Part shown: positions 8,400 to 14,329 of the stretch, in pieces
How the letters are laid out: every line of letters begins with the position of its first letter
Numbering within the stretch: position 1 is the first letter of the stretch
IMG/VR virus record: IMGVR_UViG_3300029998_000117
Coordinates: 1 to 22,810 of that record
Source of the DNA: a virus
Length of the DNA: 22,810 bases
Strand: one strand, 5' to 3'
Notes under the pieces: model-generated
Told to the model about the DNA's origin: nothing
Seen by the model: only the letters and a program-made list of their open reading frames with translations
Databases searched by the model: none
Translations under genes and position numbers: made by a program

Positions 8400-8691
8400 T
8401 GAAATTCGATTGGGGTATCACTTAAAACATGAAACCCCAATCGAATACAGTTTAATTATGGAAGCTACCAGAAACATGAACGACTACAAGCCTTCAGTCG
8501 AATTGATAGAAATGGTAGCTTATATTTCAAAAGATAAGTTTTTCAAGACTATCAAATTTTGGAAAGCCTTAAGGGATTATAGAAAAAACGGTTTGCATAC
8601 CAGTGAGCCGGCGGTGTCTGGGGTAAAACAGGAGTTATATTACATAAGCGTAAGAAAGAAAAAGTTCAGGGATGCGAGAGGAAAGATGTGA
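8368..8691 (+). CDS. Small hypothetical protein overlapping the preceding frame
   Basis: With the ATG at 8368 this gives 107 residues. An ATG at 8314 would add 18 residues of Arg/Lys/Pro-rich sequence, which is probably only the other-frame reading of the E/K-rich upstream tail. An ATG at 8458 would give 78 residues and leave the hairpin outside the gene. I prefer 8368 because the stretch FDEIRLGYHLKHETPIEYSL, upstream of 8458, looks like real protein with alternating hydrophobics and helix caps. The rest (VELIEMVAYISKDKFFKTIKFWKALRDY) is helical and ends basic. It lies at the end of the structural module, just before a weak terminator. Function unknown; it may instead be the C-terminal part of a frameshift product. 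Confidence 0.5.
   Translation: MGRKRKKRRFDEIRLGYHLKHETPIEYSLIMEATRNMNDYKPSVELIEMVAYISKDKFFKTIKFWKALRDYRKNGLHTSEPAVSGVKQELYYISVRKKKFRDARGKM
8404..8446 (+). repeat. Perfect 13-bp inverted repeat (strong hairpin)
   Basis: Arms attcgattggggt (8404-8416) and accccaatcgaat (8434-8446) are exact reverse complements with a 17-base loop. The hairpin begins 5 bases after the TGA that ends the 74-residue frame. No T-run follows, so it is not a standard intrinsic terminator. It could stimulate recoding, protect mRNA ends, or act as an operator. It lies within the coding sequence of the downstream frame if that frame starts at 8314 or 8368. Confidence 0.65.
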
Positions 8692-8704
8692 TAGTCTTTC
8701 TTTT
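8677..8704 (+). terminator. Weak candidate terminator at the end of the structural module
   Basis: The core gaaaga (8681-8686) pairs with tctttc (8695-8700) across the 8-base loop tgtgatag, which includes the stop codon region. The stem extends outward to about 10 bp with two G-U pairs. A T-run follows (8701-8704) with more T-rich sequence to 8715. The stem is AT-rich, so termination may be leaky. Confidence 0.35.
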
Positions 8705-8747
8705 CGTATCTTTTTGCAATAATTAAGACCTATATAATGTTAAATTA

Positions 8748-8779
8748 TTTGTAGATTCCAAACCAATACCATACTTTTG
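8748..8779 (+). promoter_or_regulatory. Bacteroidetes-type promoter for the ThyX-GT-NrdDG unit
   Basis: TTTG at 8748-8751 and TACTTTTG at 8772-8779 are separated by exactly 20 bases. This fits the known Bacteroidetes primary-sigma consensus TTTG-N19-21-TAnnTTTG with no mismatch. It lies in the intergenic gap 8692-8811, 32 bases before the ThyX-like ATG, and would produce a short A/T-rich leader. It follows a candidate terminator, consistent with a new transcription unit. Confidence 0.75.
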
Positions 8780-8811
8780 TTTCATTATATCGAAAATTTA
8801 AAAATCATAGC

Positions 8812-9765
8812 ATGAAAGTAATGTATTCGTCTTGTGAAATACTACCACAAGAAAACGGTGTAGAGGGTATCTACAAAATAATTGAAAAGGCAGGAAGAAC
8901 CTGTTATCATTCTGAAAAGAACATCACTAATGATTCTGCTGAAAAGTTTGCTGAACGCATGGCTAAGAGTGGGCATACCTCGATGTTGGAACATGGATCT
9001 GTTTATTTGGAAATTAGAGATACAGACTACAGGGAAGATCATTTTGGAATAAAGGCTGCAATTGATAGATTATCTAATGACCCATATACTAAGGTGCAGT
9101 GCTGGCTTGACCCATATCAAATTTATGAATACAACATATCTACGAATTTGAGAGTTTTGTTTCAAAACAATTGTTTGCATTTGTTGAAGTTTGTGTATTC
9201 TCCAAGTAAATTAAATATTAATGTTCCATCTGTATATCATGAAAGAAGAGTCACTTTCTTAATGCATGTTGATCGTATAACTGGGGAAAGCTTTCTTCGT
9301 CATAGAACTATTATGAGTGACGAATTACCACTTGAATGTATTCCAGTGCATATAGATGATCATGCGTTCTCGTATGCTAGAGAAAGTACAAGGTATTGCA
9401 ACTACTCTAAGGGAAATTTTGGTGGAGATATTGCTTTTATAGTACCCGGTATAATTAGAGGTCTTCCAGAAATTCCTAAAGTGGCAGACGACTCTGCTGT
9501 ATCTGAATGGGCACAAGCTTGTTCCGAATCTGAAAATCACTATATGAGTTTACTTAAAAAAGGATGGACTCCAGAGTATGCTAGATATGTTTTGGATTTC
9601 AGTATTTACTCTCCACTGGTAATGACTGGATTTGTTTCTGATTGGGATAAGTTTTTTGCACTTAGATGTTCAGATTCAAAAGTGGGCAGACCTCATCCAG
9701 ATGCAAGTTTTATTGCTGATATGGCTAGACAACAGTTAAGGGAATTTTTAGCTAACAATAGATGA
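8812..9765 (+). CDS. thyX: ThyX-like flavin-dependent thymidylate synthase, atypical
   Basis: A 317-residue protein, longer than usual ThyX (about 220-260). ThyX converts dUMP to dTMP using methylene-tetrahydrofolate, FAD and NAD(P)H. Visible family features are AGRTCYHSE, SGHTSMLEHGSVYLEI, the FLRHR element (R163-H164-R165), STRY (S192-T193-R194-Y195) and ARYVLDFSIYSP ... FFALRCSD near the C-terminus. Oddities: the usual RHR-x7-S motif is interrupted, with 26 residues between RHR and S192; the position normally holding the conserved Glu two residues before the Ser is Arg190; the usual AQ.EIR region after FFALR is replaced by KVGRPHPDA; and about 45 extra residues lie between SVYLEI and the VTFLMHVDR strand. 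It is first in the promoter-driven unit, followed by a glycosyltransferase. It may be an active phage ThyX or a divergent dUMP-modifying relative. Confidence 0.78.
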   Translation: MKVMYSSCEILPQENGVEGIYKIIEKAGRTCYHSEKNITNDSAEKFAERMAKSGHTSMLEHGSVYLEIRDTDYREDHFGIKAAIDRLSNDPYTKVQCWLDPYQIYEYNISTNLRVLFQNNCLHLLKFVYSPSKLNINVPSVYHERRVTFLMHVDRITGESFLRHRTIMSDELPLECIPVHIDDHAFSYARESTRYCNYSKGNFGGDIAFIVPGIIRGLPEIPKVADDSAVSEWAQACSESENHYMSLLKKGWTPEYARYVLDFSIYSPLVMTGFVSDWDKFFALRCSDSKVGRPHPDASFIADMARQQLREFLANNR

Positions 9766-9795
9766 AAGAATTTTTAAATTAAATACAAACACAAG

Positions 9796-10941
9796 ATGTT
9801 TATGGATTTTTTTAAATCAAAGAAGAAGCCGGAAGATAATTCAAAATTTTCTCCCCTTAAGGTAGTTTTTATACTGAAAAGAAGGGAAGATTATTCGTCT
9901 AAAATGGTGAATGGTAATTATTCTTCAGTGGCTACGGGAATGTGGAATAGCAGCAAATTCGTGTCGGATATGCTAAATTCTATGGGTATTAAATCTTATC
10001 AGGTTATGGTTATTGACAACAATGACATTGATAAAGTATGTGCGGATTACAAACCTACTCATGTATTTATCGAAGGACTCTGGGTTGTTCCAGATAAATT
10101 TGATATACTTAAAAAATTGCATCCCAATATTGTATGGACAGTTAGGTGTCATTCAGAAACTCCATTTTTAGCACAAGAAGGTATTGCTATGAATTGGATA
10201 GCAGAATATTGGAAACGTAATGTATATGTGGCCGCAAATAGCCCAAGGATGCAGCATGAGCTTAAAATATACTGTGAAGGTATTATCGGTGCACCGGCAT
10301 GTATTCTTTTCGATACAGCGCATTATTACCCCTTACTGACAAATTATTATCCAATTGTAAAAGAATGGGATGAACCTGGACGATGGGACAACAATGAGAG
10401 TAACCGTATTGATATTGGCTGCTTTGGAGCAATAAGACTTTTAAAAAATCAATTGATTCAAGCCTCAGCAGCTTACGAATATGCACAATCAATTGGCAAA
10501 AAATTGTACTTCCATATTAATTCAGGAAGAGTTGAAGGGAACGCTGACCCAGTACTTAAGAATATAAGATCTTATTTTGATCAATTACCAGATGCGGAAT
10601 TGGTTGAACATAGTTGGTCCGGACATAAAGAATTTTTGTCCAATTTATCGTATATGAATTTGTTGCTTCAGTGCAGTTTTAGCGAAACGTACAACATAGT
10701 TACAGCAGACGCTCTTAGTTGTGGTGTACCGGTTGTAGTATCTTCCGAAATTCCATATGCAAAATCTGGAATAGCCGATCCTACATGTTCTGAAGATATA
10801 GTCCAAAAAATAAGAAGTGTGATGGGTAATTCTCGTTATTCGGTTGCGCAAAATGTAGATGGGCTTAACCAATATTCTTTAATGACAAAAAAGATTTGGA
10901 AAAAATATTTTGAAAATGAACTTGCATTTATGGGTTTGTAA
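9796..10941 (+). CDS. GT4-type (GT-B fold) glycosyltransferase
   Basis: A 381-residue protein with a two-lobed GT-B layout. The N-terminal lobe has Rossmann-like strands (LKVVFILKR, THVFIEGLWVV, NIVWTVRCHSE, VYVAANSP). The C-terminal lobe begins DIGCFGAIRLLKN, includes KLYFHINSGR, and carries the donor-binding segment SETYNIVTADALSCGVPVVVSS. In GT4 enzymes this segment holds E-x7-E; here it is E297-x7-D305, a conservative second-position change. No membrane helix is seen. It would transfer a sugar from a nucleotide-sugar donor; the acceptor is unknown. Phage GTs modify DNA bases, virion proteins or host glycans. Its place right after ThyX and before NrdDG favours a nucleotide-related role, but that is inference. 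ATG 9796 is used; a second in-frame ATG (9802) is also possible. Confidence 0.78.
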   Translation: MFMDFFKSKKKPEDNSKFSPLKVVFILKRREDYSSKMVNGNYSSVATGMWNSSKFVSDMLNSMGIKSYQVMVIDNNDIDKVCADYKPTHVFIEGLWVVPDKFDILKKLHPNIVWTVRCHSETPFLAQEGIAMNWIAEYWKRNVYVAANSPRMQHELKIYCEGIIGAPACILFDTAHYYPLLTNYYPIVKEWDEPGRWDNNESNRIDIGCFGAIRLLKNQLIQASAAYEYAQSIGKKLYFHINSGRVEGNADPVLKNIRSYFDQLPDAELVEHSWSGHKEFLSNLSYMNLLLQCSFSETYNIVTADALSCGVPVVVSSEIPYAKSGIADPTCSEDIVQKIRSVMGNSRYSVAQNVDGLNQYSLMTKKIWKKYFENELAFMGL

Positions 10942-10958
10942 AAAGATAATAACGATTT

Positions 10959-11123
10959 ATGAAGAACAAAATAACTTACCCAGTTATGTTCTCACTTTGT
11001 ATAATGCTCAGTCTATTGATTGAGCATTATCAGCCAAGTGAAAAACAAGTGTTGATAGCGTCTTATGTGGTGTGCTCAATTGTCACTACAAAATGTGGAT
11101 ATGGTAAATTTATCTGGTATTGA
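10959..11123 (+). CDS. 54-residue two-helix membrane protein
   Basis: This small frame fits in the gap between the glycosyltransferase and NrdD. It begins MKNKITYPVMF, with ATG at 10959 and TGA at 11121-11123. It has two short hydrophobic stretches, about residues 8-21 (PVMFSLCIMLSLLI) and 31-43 (VLIASYVVCSIVT), separated by a polar turn with EHYQPSEKQ, and ends in a basic/aromatic tail. It would be a small membrane protein. Holin-like or toxin-like roles are possible only as guesses, since nothing beyond size and hydrophobicity supports them. The gap to NrdD is 22 bases. A strong hairpin lies inside it. Confidence 0.5.
   Translation: MKNKITYPVMFSLCIMLSLLIEHYQPSEKQVLIASYVVCSIVTTKCGYGKFIWY
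11001..11030 (+). repeat. Inverted repeat inside the small membrane protein gene
   Basis: Arms ataatgctca (11001-11010) and tgagcattat (11021-11030) are perfect reverse complements. The 10-base centre gtctattgat can extend the RNA stem by a G-U, a U-A and a C-G pair, giving about 13 bp with a four-base loop UAUU. No T-run follows. It could be a translational or RNA-stability element for the NrdDG messenger, or a protein-binding site. Confidence 0.5.
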
Positions 11124-11145
11124 TATAACAATTAAATAATTAAAA

Positions 11146-13239
11146 ATGGTAGTAATTAAAAGAGACGGTTCGAAAGAACCCTTTAATTTCGAAAAAATCC
11201 AAGCGGCTGTAGAAAAAGCTTATTTATCTGTAGGAAGGCAACTTCCGGACAGAATTAGAGAATTGCTAAAGGATAGTGTAAAAAACTATTGCATAGGTAG
11301 AGAAAAACTTTCTGTTGAAGAGATTCAGGACTTTGTAGAAAGGTTTTTGATGTGCAGTGAAGCCTACAAGGAATCTAAATCATTTATTCTATATCGACAA
11401 AAGCATAAAGAGGAAAGAGATGTTTTAAATAGACTAAAATTTATTGAAAGTTATTGTGATTCTATTAATCCGGCATCTGGAAGCAAATACGATTCAAATG
11501 CGAATGTTGAAAACAAAAACATAGCCACTCTTTCTGGGGAGCTTCCTAAATCTCAGTATATTAGTATTAACAGAAGAATGCTGACCGATAAAATAAAAGA
11601 GATTTACGGAAAAGAAACCGCCAATAAGTATTTGGATTTACTTAACCATCATTTTATTTACAAAAACGATGAAACATCTTTAGCTAATTATTGTGCGAGT
11701 ATTACCATGTATCCTTGGTTAAATGAGGGTACAATGGCGATAGGTGGAAATTCGTTGGCTCCCACTAATTTAAAATCTTTCTGTGGAGGATTCATAAATA
11801 TGGTATTTATGGTATCTGGAATGCTAAGTGGCGCGTGCGCCACACCAGAATTCTTAATGTACATGAATCATTTTGTGGGACTTGAATATGGAAAAGATTA
11901 CTACAAACATATAGATGATGTAGTGGATCTTTCTGTAAAAAGACGCACAATAGACAAAATGATAACAGATTGTTTTGAACAAGTTGTGTATTCTATCAAT
12001 CAGCCTACAGGTGCTCGTAATTTTCAAGCAGTGTTTTGGAATATTTCTTATTATGACAAAAATTATTTTGATAGTTTATTTGGCAATTTCTATTTTCCAG
12101 ATGGAACTAAGCCTGACTGGGATTCTTTGAATTGGTTACAAAAGAGATTTATGGTATGGTTTAATAAAGAACGCACAAGAGCCATACTAACTTTCCCAGT
12201 AGAAACTATGGCACTACTTAGCGAAAATGGGGACGTAAAAGATAAAGAATATGGAGATTTTACTGCAAAGATGTATTCTGAAGGGCATTCTTTCTTTACC
12301 TATATAAGTGATAACGCTGATAGTCTAGCTAGTTGCTGTCGGCTCCGGAATGAAATACAGGATAACGGATTTAGCTATACACTTGGTGCTGGAGGCGTTT
12401 CTACCGGTTCAAAGAGCGTTCTTACTATTAATGTGAATAGATGCATTCAATATGCTTACAAGCACGAGCAAGATATTTATGAATATTTTGAAAGGGTAGC
12501 CGAGTTATGCCATAAGGCCCAGAATGCATACAATGAAAACTTAAAACACTTTAAGGAACGTGGAATGCTTCCGTTATTTGATGCTGGATACATAAATATT
12601 GATAGACAATATCTTACAATTGGCGTAAATGGAATAGTAGAGGCGGCAGAGTTTCTAGGAATAGCAATTAAGGACTGTAAACAGTATCAAGATTTTGTTG
12701 GAATAATACTTGGAATTGTTGAAAAACTAAACAAAAAATACAAAACAAAAGAAACCATGTTCAATTGCGAGATGATTCCAGCAGAAAATGTTGGAGTTAA
12801 GCATGCAAAATGGGACAAGGAAGACGGTTATTTGGTTAATAGAGATTGTTACAATAGCTATTTTTACGCCGTTGAAGATGATTCTCTTAGTGTTTTGGAT
12901 AAGTTTAAGCTTCATGGTAAAAGATATATCGAACATCTTACTGGGGGATCCGCACTACATATGAATCTCGAAGAACACCTTACCAAAGATCAGTACAGAA
13001 ACTTGCTTAAGGTAGCAGCTAATGAAGGGTGTAATTACTTTACTTTTAATATTCCAAATACAGTTTGTAATGACTGCGGACATATTGATAAACGCTATTT
13101 ACATGAATGCCCAGAATGCCATAGTAAAAATATAGACTATCTTACTCGTGTCATAGGTTATATGAAGCGGGTAAGCAGCTTTTCAATAGCAAGACAAAAA
13201 GAAGCCGGAAAGAGATATTATGCTAAAGTTTACAAATAG
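11146..13239 (+). CDS. nrdD: Anaerobic (class III) ribonucleoside-triphosphate reductase, NrdD
   Basis: A 697-residue NrdD, which reduces ribonucleoside triphosphates to deoxy forms with a glycyl radical and works only without oxygen. Residues about 1-90 form an ATP-cone allosteric domain (VIKRDGSKEPFNFEKI). The barrel core contains ADSLASCCRLRN with Cys397/398, matching the conserved CCRLR active-site Cys region. A C-terminal zinc site is made of C641, C644, C655 and C658. The glycyl-radical segment follows as TRVIGYMKRVSSFS with Gly671, then ARQKEAGKRYYAKVYK, which is the normal end. Length is close to the family norm. It is activated by NrdG, whose gene overlaps its last 20 bases. An oxygen-independent enzyme suggests a gut-type anaerobic host. 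Confidence 0.93.
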   Translation: MVVIKRDGSKEPFNFEKIQAAVEKAYLSVGRQLPDRIRELLKDSVKNYCIGREKLSVEEIQDFVERFLMCSEAYKESKSFILYRQKHKEERDVLNRLKFIESYCDSINPASGSKYDSNANVENKNIATLSGELPKSQYISINRRMLTDKIKEIYGKETANKYLDLLNHHFIYKNDETSLANYCASITMYPWLNEGTMAIGGNSLAPTNLKSFCGGFINMVFMVSGMLSGACATPEFLMYMNHFVGLEYGKDYYKHIDDVVDLSVKRRTIDKMITDCFEQVVYSINQPTGARNFQAVFWNISYYDKNYFDSLFGNFYFPDGTKPDWDSLNWLQKRFMVWFNKERTRAILTFPVETMALLSENGDVKDKEYGDFTAKMYSEGHSFFTYISDNADSLASCCRLRNEIQDNGFSYTLGAGGVSTGSKSVLTINVNRCIQYAYKHEQDIYEYFERVAELCHKAQNAYNENLKHFKERGMLPLFDAGYINIDRQYLTIGVNGIVEAAEFLGIAIKDCKQYQDFVGIILGIVEKLNKKYKTKETMFNCEMIPAENVGVKHAKWDKEDGYLVNRDCYNSYFYAVEDDSLSVLDKFKLHGKRYIEHLTGGSALHMNLEEHLTKDQYRNLLKVAANEGCNYFTFNIPNTVCNDCGHIDKRYLHECPECHSKNIDYLTRVIGYMKRVSSFSIARQKEAGKRYYAKVYK

Positions 13240-13717
13240 TAGTATTGTCTTCCAAGAACTTCCAAATGAAGTTACCTTGGCGATAAATATAGCTGGGTGC
13301 CCAAACAAATGTGTTGGGTGCCACAGCTCTTTTCTCCAAGAAGATATAGGGGAAGATTTGACATATGAAAAATTAGAGGATTTGATAAGAAATAATGATG
13401 GAATTACGGCTGTATGTTTTATGGGGGGAGACTCTCAGCCTCAGTACATTAATTTATTTGCTGGATATTTATATGCTCGTTTTCCAGATATTCGTGTAGG
13501 ATGGTATTCTGGTAGGTCTGAGATATACCTAGATGTGATATATTGTTTCTTTGATTATATAAAAATAGGCCCATATATTCCAGAATTTGGACCACTAAAT
13601 AACCCAAAAACCAATCAAAAATTATTCAAAGTTACTCATCCAAATGGTTATATGCAAAAGCCAAAATTGATTGATATAACAAGTAGTTTTTGGAATAATC
13701 ATAAGTTTGGTCAATAA
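13220..13717 (+). CDS. nrdG: NrdG: radical-SAM activase of anaerobic ribonucleotide reductase
   Basis: A 165-residue radical SAM enzyme that uses a 4Fe-4S cluster and S-adenosylmethionine to generate the glycyl radical on NrdD. The motif CPNKCVGC places cluster ligands at C27, C31 and C34 (C-x3-C-x2-C). A Gly-rich SAM-binding stretch CFMGGDSQP follows. Further strands (RVGWYSGRSE, DYIKIGPYIPEFG) match the small radical-SAM partial barrel. The start ATG (13220) lies inside the end of NrdD, so translation is coupled. Its length agrees with known NrdG proteins (about 150-175). It ends before a candidate terminator and promoter gap, so it closes the nucleotide unit. Confidence 0.93.
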   Translation: MLKFTNSSIVFQELPNEVTLAINIAGCPNKCVGCHSSFLQEDIGEDLTYEKLEDLIRNNDGITAVCFMGGDSQPQYINLFAGYLYARFPDIRVGWYSGRSEIYLDVIYCFFDYIKIGPYIPEFGPLNNPKTNQKLFKVTHPNGYMQKPKLIDITSSFWNNHKFGQ

Positions 13718-13727
13718 TTTTAGTTTT

Positions 13728-13766
13728 GTAACTTAATGATAACAAGTTACTTAAAAAATTTTTTAA
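13728..13766 (+). terminator. Candidate weak terminator after NrdG
   Basis: gtaactt (13728-13734) pairs with aagttac (13744-13750) over a 9-base loop. The 16-base palindrome ttaaaaaattttttaa (13751-13766) follows, containing a T6 run at 13759-13764. It sits just after the NrdG stop and before a promoter, so termination or partial attenuation makes sense. The stem is short and AT-rich, so the call is tentative. Confidence 0.35.
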
Positions 13767-13783
13767 AAATAATTCCAAAAATG

Positions 13784-13815
13784 CTTGCATATCAAAATGT
13801 CAACAACTAAATTTG
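13784..13815 (+). promoter_or_regulatory. Bacteroidetes-type promoter for the SSB unit
   Basis: TAAATTTG (13808-13815) matches TAnnTTTG exactly. CTTG (13784-13787), one mismatch from TTTG, lies 20 bases upstream, the expected spacing. It is 23 bases before the ATG of the 155-residue gene in the 121-base intergenic gap, giving a short leader. With the upstream hairpin and the terminator at 15788-15819, it defines a short two-gene unit. Confidence 0.6.
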
Positions 13816-13838
13816 CAGAACCATTATAAACAAAAACA

Positions 13839-14306
13839 ATGCTGAAAGCGGAAATAAAAATAATAAAGTTCGGTGATGAAATTCACCAAGAAAGTCTTAA
13901 CGGTGCTTTAAATGCGTTGCCGGATGGAGATTATTCAATATTGATATTTGATCAACAGAAAAATAAAGCGTTGAATCAATTGAAATATTTATTTGGAATA
14001 GTACTTAAGGCAATTTCAAAAGAATTACCTGAACACCCAGACGTAGATGCTTTATATAGATATTTTGAAGAAATGTTTGCTCCAATCTATTATGTAAAGA
14101 TTCCAGGAGAGAATGGCGAATATTCTTACTTTAATCTTAAAGGAGAAAAACAACAAGTTCTTAGTAGGGTTACTGAACAGATCATAAATTATGCATTAAG
14201 CGAATGGGGTATTAAAGTGTTAACCCGCGAAAATATCTCATCTCCAGAAGCAAAAGCTTTATATGCTGGTGCGTATTCAGAACAATGGAAAGATGTATTA
14301 GATTAA
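13839..14306 (+). CDS. Hypothetical replication/recombination protein, possibly NinB-like
   Basis: A 155-residue protein, first in a promoter-driven pair. The N-terminal beta hairpin (KIIKFGDEIHQE ... GDYSILIF) leads into DQQKNKALNQLKYLFGIVLKAI, a basic helix carrying a K-x-N-K-x-L-x-Q-x-K-Y pattern. It recalls the K/R-S-x-x-Q-N-x-x-x-W helix of lambda NinB-type recombination mediators, with substitutions. After it come a helix (DVDALYRYFEEMF) and beta strands, then two helices to the end. The similarity is weak and judged by eye, so a general unknown is equally possible. The gene is followed 23 bases later by the SSB-like gene, which supports a recombination/replication setting. No membrane or signal features. 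Confidence 0.45.
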   Translation: MLKAEIKIIKFGDEIHQESLNGALNALPDGDYSILIFDQQKNKALNQLKYLFGIVLKAISKELPEHPDVDALYRYFEEMFAPIYYVKIPGENGEYSYFNLKGEKQQVLSRVTEQIINYALSEWGIKVLTRENISSPEAKALYAGAYSEQWKDVLD

Positions 14307-14329
14307 ATAACAATTAATATTTTATTAAC

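Noticed and set aside
13237-13239. Possible TAG recoding as in some gut phages
   Set aside because: NrdD ends with its normal C-terminus exactly at this TAG and the resolvase also ends in TAG, so TAG works as a stop.
13721-13728. TAGTTTTG, an exact TAnnTTTG -7 element after NrdG
   Set aside because: No TTTG lies 19-21 bases upstream (the nearby TTTG copies are 11 or 28 bases away), and the better-spaced TAAATTTG at 13808-13815 is closer to the gene.
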